Source: Austwickia sp. (GTDB lineage: Bacteria > Actinomycetota > Actinomycetes > Actinomycetales > Dermatophilaceae). Taken from it: 64,000 bases of DNA. The notes under the pieces are model-generated. The model did no database searches. It had not been told where the DNA came from and saw nothing but the letters and a program-made list of their open reading frames with translations. Both the position numbers and the translations under genes were made by a program. Every line of letters starts with the position of its first letter. Positions within the stretch are counted from its first letter, which is position 1. The stretch spans positions 1 through 64,000 of the forward strand of contig JADJTI010000001.1 of the NCBI GenBank assembly GCA_016711265.1. Reading direction: 5' to 3'. Positions 33,378 to 41,150 of the stretch are shown here, piece after piece.

Positions 33378-35928
33378 CCCGGGCCTGTGCGGCCAACGCC
33401 CGGCGGACCACGTCGCGGTTCTCCGACACCAGCCGGATCAGGCCGTCCGGGGCGTCGGTGTTGGCGTCCAGCCAGGATTGGGTGGCGGTCAGTAGGGTCT
33501 CATCGGCGAGCCGGACCGGGTAGAAGCCCTCGACGAGCGAGCCGGCGATGGCGTGCGTCCGGCTCTCCCAAATCTGGCGCAGGCTCTCGTGATACCGCGA
33601 CACGTACGGCGCCAGCAGCGCCGGGTCGTGGACCCGTCCGAAGCCCTGCCACAGCGCGTCCAGGGTCTGATTGGGGAGCCCGATCGAGTCCACCGCATCG
33701 TGCCAGGCCTGCTCCTTGGCGGCGGCGCTGGGCCGGGCGGCCAGGGCACGGGCCGCCCGTTCGCGTCCGGTGGCGGTGTTGTCCCGCTCGGCCTCGGCGG
33801 CGATGGCGGTCTCATCGGCCATCCCCCCGGCGGCCAGGCCGGTCAGCAGCGTCCAGCGCATCTCGGTGTCCAGCACCAGGCCCTCCAGGACCACCTCGCC
33901 GTCCAGCAGCCCGCGCAGCCAGGCGAGGTCGTGTGGATCAGCGGCGAACAAGGCGAAGGCCCCCACCAGCTGCAGCTGCCGGTCGGTGCCGGGTTCGGCC
34001 GTCTCGGCCAGGTCCCGGAGCGCAGCGGTGACTGCGGCCACGGTCTGGGTCCGGGCAGACGCAGCGACGTACATCGTGGTGGTGGTGCGCAGCTGCGCCA
34101 GCAGGGTGCGCAGCAAGGTGGAGTCCGTCTCGATCGAGAGTGCCCGCACCACCAGGTCCACGAAGTCCCGCCCGGGCATCTCCGCGTCCCGGGTCATGTC
34201 CCAGGCAGCCCCCAGCACGAGCGCCCTGGGCAGGCTGTCCTGCAGGTCGCACAGGTGGTCCAGGGCGGTGGCCAACGAACGCTCATCGAGCCGGATCTTG
34301 GTGTAGGCCAGGTCCTCGTCGTTGACCAGCAACAGGTCCGGATGGGGCAGTCCGGTCAGCTCGGGGACCGGGGTCCGGTCCCCCTCGACGTCGACCTCCA
34401 GGTACCCGGTGCGGGCCAGGACCTGCCCACCCTCGGGGGCCGCGCGGACGTCGTACCGGCCGATCCCGATCCGGTGCGGGCGCAGCGTGGGGTGGGTGTG
34501 CGGGGCGGTCTGCTCCAGGTAGGCCTCGGTGATCCGCCCGCCCTCGTGGGTGGTCACGATCGCGCGGATGGTGTTCACCCCCGCGGTCTCCAGCCACAGC
34601 CGTGACCAGCTGACCAGATCCCGGCCCGAGGTGGCCTCGAGTTCGGCGAGCAGGTCCGCCAGCCGGGTGTTTCCCCAGGCGTACCGGGTGAAGTACGAAC
34701 GCAGACCCGCCACGAACGCGTCTCGCCCGACGAACGCCACCAGCTGCTTGAGAACCGAGGCGCCCTTGGCGTAGGTGATGCCGTCGAAGTTGACCTGCAC
34801 GTCCTCCAGGTGCCGGATGTCCGCGGCGATCGGGTGGGTGGAGGAGAGCTGGTCCTGGCTGTAGGCCCACGCCTTCTCCGCGATCGCGAAGGTGGTCCAG
34901 GCGTTGGTCCACCGGGTGGCCTCTGCTTGGGCCGTGGTGGAGGCCCACTCGGCGAACGACTCGTTCAGCCACAGGTCGTCCCACCACGCCATGGTCACCA
35001 GGTCGCCGAACCACATGTGTGCCAGCTCGTGCAGGATCGTCAGCGCCCGCCGTTCCACCAGCGCGTCCGGCACCTTGGCGCGGAACAGGTAGACCTCGTT
35101 GAAGGTGACCGCCCCGGCGTTCTCCATGGCCCCCATGTTGTATTCGGGACAGAACACCTGGTCGTACTTCTCGAACGGGTACGGCTGGCCGAACTGCGCC
35201 GAGAAGAACTCGAACCCGGCGCGGGTCACCTCCAGCATCTCCTGCGCCTGCAGGTACGGCGCCAGCGAACGTCGGCAGTACACCCCGAGCGGGATGACCT
35301 TGCCGTCCACCTCGATGTCCTGGGTGAGGCCTTGATACGGGCCGGCGATCAGCGCAGTGATGTAACTGGAGATCACCGGCGTGGGGCTGAAGTGCCACCT
35401 CGCCAGGTCCCCGTCCAGGGCCTGCGGGGTGGGTGAGGGCTGGTTGGAGATGATCCGCCAGTCTCGGGGCGCGGTCACGGTGAACTGGAAGGTGGCCTTG
35501 AGGTCGGGCTGCTCGAAGACGGGGAACATTCGGCGGGAATCGGCCACCTCGAACTGGGTGTAGAGGTACACCTGTTCATCGACCGGGTCCACGAAGCGGT
35601 GCAACCCCTCGCCGGTGTTCATGTACCGGCCAGTGGCGGCGATGGTCAACTCGTTGTGGGCGTCGAGGTTGCTGAGCGTGATCCGCGCGTCGTCGGCCAC
35701 CTCGACCGGGTCGAGGTCCTGGCCGTTGAGCCGCACGTGGTCCACGGACTCGCCGACGAAATCGATGAACGTGTCCGCGCCCGGTTCGGTGCAGCTGAAC
35801 GTGACGGTGACGGTGGTGGCGAACGTGCTGGCCCGCAGGCTCAGGTCGAGGTCGATCCGGTAGTCATGCACCCGCACGAGCTGCGCGCGGCGCGCAGCCT
35901 CGTCCCGGGTCAGATTGGTGCCTGGCAC
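33358..35928 (-). CDS. pepN: Aminopeptidase N (M1 family)
   Basis: 856 residues from GTG 35928, chosen for AGGAGGGG five bases upstream. Zinc metallopeptidase removing N-terminal residues in the cytosol. Exopeptidase motif GAMEN at 266-270, zinc ligands H300-E-L-A-H304 and E323 in WLNESFAEW. The length and the ERAP1-like C-terminal helical domain are usual for actinobacterial PepN. Overlaps the UMF1 gene. Divergent from the DsbA-like and rpiB genes, the same neighbourhood as Rv2467-Rv2466c-Rv2465c in M. tuberculosis. Confidence 0.95.
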   Translation of the reverse strand: MPGTNLTRDEAARRAQLVRVHDYRIDLDLSLRASTFATTVTVTFSCTEPGADTFIDFVGESVDHVRLNGQDLDPVEVADDARITLSNLDAHNELTIAATGRYMNTGEGLHRFVDPVDEQVYLYTQFEVADSRRMFPVFEQPDLKATFQFTVTAPRDWRIISNQPSPTPQALDGDLARWHFSPTPVISSYITALIAGPYQGLTQDIEVDGKVIPLGVYCRRSLAPYLQAQEMLEVTRAGFEFFSAQFGQPYPFEKYDQVFCPEYNMGAMENAGAVTFNEVYLFRAKVPDALVERRALTILHELAHMWFGDLVTMAWWDDLWLNESFAEWASTTAQAEATRWTNAWTTFAIAEKAWAYSQDQLSSTHPIAADIRHLEDVQVNFDGITYAKGASVLKQLVAFVGRDAFVAGLRSYFTRYAWGNTRLADLLAELEATSGRDLVSWSRLWLETAGVNTIRAIVTTHEGGRITEAYLEQTAPHTHPTLRPHRIGIGRYDVRAAPEGGQVLARTGYLEVDVEGDRTPVPELTGLPHPDLLLVNDEDLAYTKIRLDERSLATALDHLCDLQDSLPRALVLGAAWDMTRDAEMPGRDFVDLVVRALSIETDSTLLRTLLAQLRTTTTMYVAASARTQTVAAVTAALRDLAETAEPGTDRQLQLVGAFALFAADPHDLAWLRGLLDGEVVLEGLVLDTEMRWTLLTGLAAGGMADETAIAAEAERDNTATGRERAARALAARPSAAAKEQAWHDAVDSIGLPNQTLDALWQGFGRVHDPALLAPYVSRYHESLRQIWESRTHAIAGSLVEGFYPVRLADETLLTATQSWLDANTDAPDGLIRLVSENRDVVRRALAAQARDERRVG

Positions 35929-36055
35929 GTGCCCCTCCTGGTAACTACGGCGCCAGGTGGGGGGCGCCCCGGTCGTGCATCCCACATCCTGTCACGTCGG
36001 CGGAATGCTGGTGTCCGGATTGGCGGGGAGGGGTCGGCTCCCCGAGGATGGCGCC

Positions 36056-36676
36056 ATGTCCCTAGAGCTGACCGCCGCCCAGACCGTCGAGATGTGGTTC
36101 GACCCGATCTGCCCGTGGGCATGGATGACCTCGCGCTGGTTGCTGGAGGTGGAGGCCGTGCGGGGCGTTGAGGTTCGCTGGCAGGTGATGAGCTTGTCAA
36201 TGCTTAACGACGGCCGGGACCTTCCGGCCGATTACCGAGCGCTGATGGACGGGTCCTGGGGACCCAGCCGGGTGATCACCGCGGCGCAGCGCGACCACGG
36301 CGTGGGGGTGATCAAACCGCTGTACGACGCGATGGGCACCCGCTTCCATCCTGGCGCCCAGACCGATCGCGGACGGGTGATCGAAGAGTCCCTGGCGCAG
36401 GTCGGGCTCCCTGCGGAGTTGGCGCGGCATGCGGACTCCGGCGAGATCGACGAGCTCATGCGGGTGTCCCACCAGCGCGGGATCGACCTGGTCGGCGACG
36501 ATGTAGGCACGCCGATCATCGCCGTCGACGGGGTGGCCTTCTTCGGTCCGGTGGTGTCGCCGGTGCCGAGGGGCGAGGCGGCCGGCCGGCTCTGGGACGG
36601 ATGCGTTCTGGTGGCCGGTACGCCCGGCTTCTTCGAACTGAAGCGGACTCGTACTGTGGGCCCCATCTTCGAGTGA
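36056..36676 (+). CDS. DsbA-fold oxidoreductase, Rv2466c-like, with CPWA site
   Basis: 206 residues from ATG 36056. Thioredoxin fold with an inserted helical domain; the active site lies after the first strand, EMWFDPICPWAWMTSRWL. C19 is at the position of the nucleophile of the mycothiol-dependent reductase Rv2466c of M. tuberculosis, but position 22 is Ala where Rv2466c has a second Cys. The cis-Pro loop GTPIIAVDG is intact. With one Cys it should work through a mixed disulfide with mycothiol or not at all as a disulfide reductase. It is followed by rpiB after 36 bp, as in mycobacteria. Confidence 0.88.
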   Translation: MSLELTAAQTVEMWFDPICPWAWMTSRWLLEVEAVRGVEVRWQVMSLSMLNDGRDLPADYRALMDGSWGPSRVITAAQRDHGVGVIKPLYDAMGTRFHPGAQTDRGRVIEESLAQVGLPAELARHADSGEIDELMRVSHQRGIDLVGDDVGTPIIAVDGVAFFGPVVSPVPRGEAAGRLWDGCVLVAGTPGFFELKRTRTVGPIFE

Positions 36677-36712
36677 GTCCGTGAGCGGATCGTCTCGGCA
36701 GGAGGCCGGCAG

Positions 36713-37174
36713 ATGAAACTACACATCGGGGGCGATCACGCCGCCTTCGCGCTGAAGACCGCGTTGGTGGATCACCTGCGGGCCGCCGGCCACGACGTGG
36801 TCGACCACGGCCCGCTCCAGGAGACCCCCGGGGACGACTACCCGCGGTTCGTCATCCCGGCGGCCCAAGCCGTGGCCGCGGAACCGGGAGCGCTCGGGAT
36901 CGTGCTCGGCGGGTCGGGCAACGGCGAGCAGATCGCGGCGAACAAAGTGGCCGGGATTCGCGCGATCCTGGCGCACACGGTCGAGACGGCCCGTCTGGGC
37001 CGGGAGCACAACGACGCCCAGGTGATCGCGATCGGGGCCCGGATGACGCCGGTGGACCTGGCCATCGAGCTGGTCGACGCCTTCGTGGCAACCCCGTTCT
37101 CGGAGGTCGATCGGCATGTACGACGACTGGCGCAGGTCAGCGCGTACGAGCGGGACGGCGTACTCCCGGACTGA
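36713..37174 (+). CDS. rpiB: Ribose-5-phosphate isomerase B
   Basis: 153 residues. It interconverts ribose 5-phosphate and ribulose 5-phosphate in the pentose phosphate pathway. MKLHIGGDHAAFALK, IVLGGSGNGEQIAANKVAGIRA and REHNDAQVIAIGAR are the family motifs. The catalytic position after LGGSGNG follows the actinobacterial type, in which a Glu (GNGEQ) replaces the Cys of E. coli RpiB. AGGAGG lies about 8 bases before ATG 36713. Confidence 0.95.
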   Translation: MKLHIGGDHAAFALKTALVDHLRAAGHDVVDHGPLQETPGDDYPRFVIPAAQAVAAEPGALGIVLGGSGNGEQIAANKVAGIRAILAHTVETARLGREHNDAQVIAIGARMTPVDLAIELVDAFVATPFSEVDRHVRRLAQVSAYERDGVLPD

Positions 37175-37194
37175 AAAGCTCGGAAGAATCGGGC

Positions 37195-37219
37195 GTTTCG
37201 GGTATAGGGCCACGGGTAA
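37195..37219 (+). promoter_or_regulatory. SigF/SigB-type promoter
   Basis: GTTT (37195-37198), 15 bases, then GGGTAA (37214-37219) match the GTTT-N15-17-GGGTAT consensus of the SigF/SigB-type general stress sigma factors of actinobacteria. It lies 57 bp upstream of GTG 37276 and reads toward the envelope-stress operon. No competing vegetative promoter is obvious in the 100-bp gap after rpiB. Confidence 0.65.
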
Positions 37220-37275
37220 GGACGAGACAGAGCTCGGAGCTGTGAACCGTCCTCTCGCCCCTGCCGGAAGGAACC

Positions 37276-38031
37276 GTGACCATGTCCACACCGTATGAGA
37301 GCACTCGCCTCGACCAGGGAGATGGGGTGCCTCCGCTCGGATCGGCCCAGGGTGTGGACGCCACCGCCACCGTCGTTGTCGTGCAGCCCCCCGGTCAACC
37401 GGTGGGCGTAGGTGCCGAGGATGCGTCCTCGCACCCGAGCGATGTCAAGGATCAGGCCAAGCAGGCGGTTGCGGACGTGGCCGGCGACATCAAGGACCAG
37501 GCTGCCGGCGTCGTCTCCGAGGCCAAGGCCGGTGGCCAGCAGGTCACCGATGTGGCCAAGGATGAGGTCCGCCAGGTGGCGGAGCAGGCCGGTCAGCAGG
37601 CCAAGGCCGTGATGGCCAATGCCCGCACCGAGCTGACCTACCAGGTCAACACCCAGCAGAACCGGCTGGCTGAGGTGCTGCGGGGGTTGGGCGAGGAGTT
37701 GGGGGCGATGGCCTCCGGGGCGCCCGCTCCCGAAGGCGCCACCGGCATGGTCAGCGATGTGGCAGCCCAGGGGGCGCAGCGGGTTCAGGAGCTAGCCGGC
37801 TTCCTGGCCGACAAGGATCCGCAGGACGTCGTCGATGAGCTCACGCGCTTCGCGCGGCGTCGCCCGGCCGCATTCCTGCTGGCCGCCGGCCTGACCGGCC
37901 TGGTGGCAGGGCGCGTCACCAGGAGTCTGCGCGATGAGCGCGATCAGGGTGATGTGCGCGCGCAGGGCCAGGTGCGCGCGCAGCCACGTCCGGTGGTCCA
38001 GGACGTCCAGGCACCGGAGCGCGCCCTATGA
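37276..38031 (+). CDS. LEA-like amphipathic helix protein with C-terminal membrane segment
   Basis: 251 residues from GTG 37276 (ATG 37282 is possible; GGAAGGA lies upstream of both). Residues 55-125 are Ala/Lys/Asp/Gln-rich with an 11-mer-like pattern (VKDQAKQAVADVAGDIKDQA), similar to late-embryogenesis-abundant and apolipophorin-like helices. The second half (DVVDELTRFARRRPAAFLL, then AAGLTGLVAGRV) is a short membrane region seen in proteins that accompany Holin-X and DUF3618. It overlaps the next gene (ATGA). A role in envelope or desiccation stress is inferred. Confidence 0.8.
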   Translation: MTMSTPYESTRLDQGDGVPPLGSAQGVDATATVVVVQPPGQPVGVGAEDASSHPSDVKDQAKQAVADVAGDIKDQAAGVVSEAKAGGQQVTDVAKDEVRQVAEQAGQQAKAVMANARTELTYQVNTQQNRLAEVLRGLGEELGAMASGAPAPEGATGMVSDVAAQGAQRVQELAGFLADKDPQDVVDELTRFARRRPAAFLLAAGLTGLVAGRVTRSLRDERDQGDVRAQGQVRAQPRPVVQDVQAPERAL

Positions 38032-38474
38032 GTGGCGTGGTTCCCGAGGCCGGACGCACGGGAGCGACGTCCGCCAGACCCGACCCGTCGTACGTCGGCG
38101 GCGAAGGCCCCTCGATCGGTGAGCTCCTCGGTGCGGTCACCGCCGACCTGTCCACCTTGATGCACCAGGAGCTTGAGCTGGCCAAAGCCGAGGCCAAGCA
38201 CTCGGCCACCCAGGCCGGCAAGGGTGCGGGGATGTTCGCGGGCGCGGGGGTGGCGGCTCACCTGATGCTCACGTTCGCGTCGCTGGCCCTGGCCTGGCTG
38301 ATCGGCCACTGGCTGGGAAGCCTGGGGTGGGGTGCGGTCGTGGTGGCCGTTCTGTGGGGCGTGGTGGCCGCGGTGTTGGCCCTGCGGGGCCGCAAGGAGT
38401 TCACGGACATAGGAATGCAGCAGACCGCGGAGACGGCCGCCAAGATCCCGAACGCGCTGAAGGGAAACGAGTGA
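38028..38474 (+). CDS. Actinobacterial Holin-X family membrane protein
   Basis: 148 residues. After a polar N terminus, GELLGAVTADLSTLMHQELELA begins the Holin-X (DUF1469) domain. Two membrane helices follow (MLTFASLALAWLIGHWLG and AVVVAVLWGVVAAVLAL). Despite the family name there is no phage gene nearby; chromosomal members are thought to be envelope proteins. Translationally coupled to the LEA-like gene and one base from the DUF3618 gene. Confidence 0.88.
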   Translation: MSGVVPEAGRTGATSARPDPSYVGGEGPSIGELLGAVTADLSTLMHQELELAKAEAKHSATQAGKGAGMFAGAGVAAHLMLTFASLALAWLIGHWLGSLGWGAVVVAVLWGVVAAVLALRGRKEFTDIGMQQTAETAAKIPNALKGNE

Positions 38475-38475
38475 G

Positions 38476-39156
38476 ATGACGATGAGCCAGGACCCCGACC
38501 AGATTCGCGCCGAGATCGAACGGACCCGAGCAGAACTGAGTCGCAATGTGGACGCGTTGACCGAGTCGGTCAAACCCGGCAACGTCGCCCGACGGCAGGG
38601 ACAGAAGCTGACCGACGCCGTCATGGGCGTGAAGGAGCGTGTCATGGGCAGCGACGACCTCGCCGGCGACGCGGGCACGCAGCGCATTGCCGAACTGCAG
38701 GAGGCCGCCGGCCAACGGGTCGCCGGAATCCAGGACGCCGCCGGCCAGCGGCTGGCGGACGCCCACCTGGCGGTGTCGAATGCTCCCGCGGCGGCTCGTC
38801 GCCAGACTCAAGGCAACCCGCTGGCTGCGGGCCTGATCGCCCTAGGGGCCGGCTGGCTGATCGGGTCGCTGCTGCCGTCCTCCCAACGGGAGCGGGAGTT
38901 GTCGGTGGAACTCGCCGACCGGGCGGCGCCGCTGACCGAGGAGGTCACCGCGATGGCCAAGAACGCGGGCCAGACGCTGCGGCCGGGGATCGAGGAGGCG
39001 GTCGCGTCGGTGCGTGAGGCGGCTACGGGCGCGGCCGAGCAGGTGAGCTCGCAGGGCAAGGATGTGGCCGACCAGCTGGCAGCGTCCGCCCAGGGGGCGC
39101 GCGAGCAGGTCAAGGCCTCCGCGGTGGAGGCTTCGCAGACCGTTCGGAACTCCTGA
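38476..39156 (+). CDS. DUF3618 protein, long form
   Basis: 226 residues. DQIRAEIERTRAELSRNVDAL is the DUF3618 signature. A coiled, Ala/Gln-rich middle (AAGQRVAGIQDAAGQRLAD), one membrane span (LAAGLIALGAGWLIGSLL) and a helical tail rich in Ala, Gln and Glu follow. This is the third gene of the SigF-type operon. Its last 47 bp overlap the end of the convergent membrane-protein gene. Confidence 0.87.
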   Translation: MTMSQDPDQIRAEIERTRAELSRNVDALTESVKPGNVARRQGQKLTDAVMGVKERVMGSDDLAGDAGTQRIAELQEAAGQRVAGIQDAAGQRLADAHLAVSNAPAAARRQTQGNPLAAGLIALGAGWLIGSLLPSSQRERELSVELADRAAPLTEEVTAMAKNAGQTLRPGIEEAVASVREAATGAAEQVSSQGKDVADQLAASAQGAREQVKASAVEASQTVRNS

Positions 39157-39721
39157 CCTGATCCGATCCGGTGGTGGCTCGGCGGTTGATGACGACCGTC
39201 GAGACCACCACCAGGAGTAGCGCCAGCAGCCCCACCAGGCCCGCTGGATGACCGGTCAGGGCGGCCAGCGCGGCCTCCCAGACCGCCCAGCCGATGGTGG
39301 AGTAGATGCCCGCCCAGGCCAGCGCGCCGGGCAGCTGGGCGAGAGTGAACACACCCCAGGGCACCTTCACGACTCCCGCGGCCGCGAGTACCAGCGTCTG
39401 AAAACCCACGGTCAGGTAACCCAGCGGGATGGCCACCAACCCCCAGCTGCGCAGGGCTCGGGCGCCACGCGACACCTCCCGGCCGTGCAGCCAGGCCGCG
39501 ATGGCTGCTCGTCGCGGGCCGATCGCGTCGCTGGCCCTGACACCGTCGGCGAGTCGGGCTGCCTGGTCACCGACGATGCGGGCCAGCCAGTACGTCGCCT
39601 GCCCCCGAGCCATGGCCAGCGCGGTGAGCGCCGTGAACACCAGCCAGAACGGATGGTCCTGCAGGAACTCCGGTAGCACGGCCCCTCCTGCAGCGTTGTG
39701 GGCCCGGGTCGGTTCGGGCAT
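39110..39721 (-). CDS. DedA/VTT-like membrane protein
   Basis: 203 residues with four to five membrane spans. SWGLVAIPLGYLTVGFQTLV and AAGVVKVPWGVFTLAQLPGA resemble the re-entrant segment of DedA/VTT proteins, in which an F-x-P-x-x-R core is usual; here it is IPLGYLTVGFQ, so the Arg is missing. These proteins act in phospholipid flipping or envelope maintenance. The C-terminal 15 codons overlap the end of the DUF3618 gene on the opposite strand. Confidence 0.7.
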   Translation of the reverse strand: MPEPTRAHNAAGGAVLPEFLQDHPFWLVFTALTALAMARGQATYWLARIVGDQAARLADGVRASDAIGPRRAAIAAWLHGREVSRGARALRSWGLVAIPLGYLTVGFQTLVLAAAGVVKVPWGVFTLAQLPGALAWAGIYSTIGWAVWEAALAALTGHPAGLVGLLALLLVVVSTVVINRRATTGSDQVRSSERSAKPPPRRP

Positions 39722-39779
39722 GGGCCGTGGCCTTCGAGGTTAACGTGCGGCCAACACGCCGGAGTGGTCGACCCTGCGG

Positions 39780-39820
39780 CCGCGGCGGGCCGCCGCGGGC
39801 CCGCCGCGGGCCCGCCGCGG
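39780..39820. other. All-G/C hairpin upstream of tRNA-Pro
   Basis: 41 bases made only of G and C. Perfect 11-bp outer arms CCGCGGCGGGC and GCCCGCCGCGG enclose further copies of GCCGCGGGCCC. It lies between a divergent membrane-protein gene and tRNA-Pro, 40 bp before the tRNA. It may block read-through or be a replication-slippage product. Confidence 0.7.
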
Positions 39821-39860
39821 TGATGGGGCACGCCGGCCTGCATTACCCTGGAGGTCGTCA

Positions 39861-39937
39861 CGGGCTGTGGCGCAGCTTGGTAGCGCGCGTGCTTTGGGAG
39901 CACGATGTCGCAGGTTCAAATCCTGTCAGCCCGACCA
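39861..39937 (+). tRNA. tRNA-Pro (anticodon UGG)
   Basis: 77 bases including an encoded CCA (39935-39937). Acceptor CGGGCTG pairs with CAGCCCG, the anticodon loop CTTTGGG gives UGG, T arm GCAGGTTCAAATCCTGT. With tRNA-Gly it is one of the two tRNAs in the window that encode CCA. Confidence 0.95.
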
Positions 39938-39950
39938 CGTCGCGTGAGAC

Positions 39951-40065
39951 GTCACTTCCGCACCGGTTCCCCGCGCGAGACGTCACTCTTGCTGCGCCAG
40001 ACCCGTGGATTTCGCACCGAAGTGACCTTTCACGGCGGCGAAGGGTGCAGGATCGACGTTTCGCG
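39951..40065. repeat. Inverted-repeat element downstream of tRNA-Pro
   Basis: GTCACTTCCGCACCGGT (39951-39967) faces ACCGAAGTGAC (40016-40026), and GTGCAGGATCGACGTTTCGCG (40045-40065) faces a weaker CGCGAGACGTC (39974). The last motif matches the right arm of the palindrome at 27450-27568 at 15 of 19 bases. The 230-bp gap up to the next gene holds no gene. Confidence 0.55.
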
Positions 40066-40168
40066 GACGACCGCCCACCCGTCCCATCCTGACCGCCGGG
40101 CGACTGCCCTCGGGCTGGCTACGTCTCGACGCCGGTGGGCAGGGCACCCTCAAGATGAGGTGAGTGCC

Positions 40169-40486
40169 ATGTCCGCTGCCCCGTCCGACCGGTACGCGGT
40201 GCACGACGCCCTGGAGGAGATGACCGGGTATCAGCGCTCGCGGCTGTTCACGGCGGCCTGCCTGGCGGTGATGATGCTGGCCCTGCTCATCGATCCGCAC
40301 CACGTGCTCTTGTGGGTGGCCCTGGTCATCGTACTGGTCAGCGAACGGGCGTACCGCCGGGCGGTCTCATTCGTCCTGCGCGCCCCATCAACGACAAGGG
40401 TGCGAAGCGTCACGATGCACAGCGCCGAGCACCACCTGCTACTGGTCATCGTGGGCTTCATCAGCATCGAAGCAGCGTTGCTCTAG
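40169..40486 (+). CDS. Small two-TM membrane protein, paralog A
   Basis: 105 residues from ATG 40169. Shares EEMTGYQRSR and ERAYRRAVSFVL with the protein encoded convergently at 40531-40860 (EEVTGYERSR and EQRYRRVAYGLL). Both have an early hydrophobic hairpin and a third hydrophobic C-terminal segment after HSAEHHLLLV / HSGGHLVLVL. The leader GAGGTGAGTGC before the ATG is identical to that of the paralog. Family unknown. Lies between tRNA-Pro and the DASS/Usp/Mrp block. Confidence 0.72.
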   Translation: MSAAPSDRYAVHDALEEMTGYQRSRLFTAACLAVMMLALLIDPHHVLLWVALVIVLVSERAYRRAVSFVLRAPSTTRVRSVTMHSAEHHLLLVIVGFISIEAALL

Positions 40487-40530
40487 CAGGCTGCCAGCAG
40501 GCTGATAGCAGCCTGCGGAACACTGCGCGG

Positions 40531-40860
40531 TCAGGGCAGCGTGCCCAGCACGATCGCGCCGAGGCTGGACAGCCCCACCACCAGGACCAGCACCAAGTGG
40601 CCGCCGCTGTGGAACGTCACCGCCGTGACGCGCTTGGCCGTCGTACCTCCCAGCAGGCCGTACGCAACCCGGCGATAGCGCTGCTCGCTGGCGATCAGGC
40701 CGGCGGCACCCACCCAGGCGACCAGGTTCGCCACGTTGACCAGCAAGGCCATCGCGGCCAGTGCAAGCGCCGCCAGGGTAGCCACCCGGGAGCGCTCGTA
40801 TCCGGTGACCTCCTCGTATGCGTAGCGTCCGACGGATTGATCGAACGTCGGAGTCGTCAT
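40531..40860 (-). CDS. Small membrane protein, paralog B
   Basis: 109 residues from ATG 40860. Residues 15-25 (YEEVTGYERSR) and the order of hydrophobic segments match paralog A. Two early helices (LAALALAAMALLVNVANLV and AWVGAAGLI), the basic EQRYRRVAYG linker and a C-terminal helix (HLVLVLVVGLSSLGAIVL) are visible. The two genes face each other with 44 bp between. Function unknown; two membrane-bound ends and an arginine-rich middle. Confidence 0.72.
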   Translation of the reverse strand: MTTPTFDQSVGRYAYEEVTGYERSRVATLAALALAAMALLVNVANLVAWVGAAGLIASEQRYRRVAYGLLGGTTAKRVTAVTFHSGGHLVLVLVVGLSSLGAIVLGTLP

Positions 40861-41050
40861 CGCACTCACCTCCTCGGACCCCGTGCCGACAGGGATCCAC
40901 CGGTCGGCTCCACCCCCGTACGTCGGCCGCCGGGTCGCCGTGAACGGTGCCCCGGTACTTCCCAGCCTGATTGGTGGATCGGTGAGTTCGCCCCGAGAGC
41001 GAAGGCCGTTGGCTGTGAGAGTGCTTACACCGAGCGTGCAGGCGTGTCCA

Positions 41051-41082
41051 GCGCCCGCTCGGCAAGAGCGCCGAGCGGGCGC
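41051..41082 (-). terminator. Hairpin downstream of the DASS transporter gene
   Basis: A perfect 13-bp inverted repeat, GCGCCCGCTCGGC-AAGAGC-GCCGAGCGGGCGC, lies 69 bp past the stop of the DASS gene on its strand. No T tract. The 290-bp gap between the DASS gene and paralog B has no other feature I can support. Confidence 0.75.
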
Positions 41083-41150
41083 AAGAGTCCCTCGACCAGC
41101 GCAATCAGCGCGACGAACGGGCCGAACGGGCGATGGCGGGCGCGTCGCGG

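Noticed and set aside
38028..38474. Prophage holin
   Set aside because: Holin-X is only the family name; no lysis or phage structural genes are near, and it is coupled to LEA-like and DUF3618 genes.
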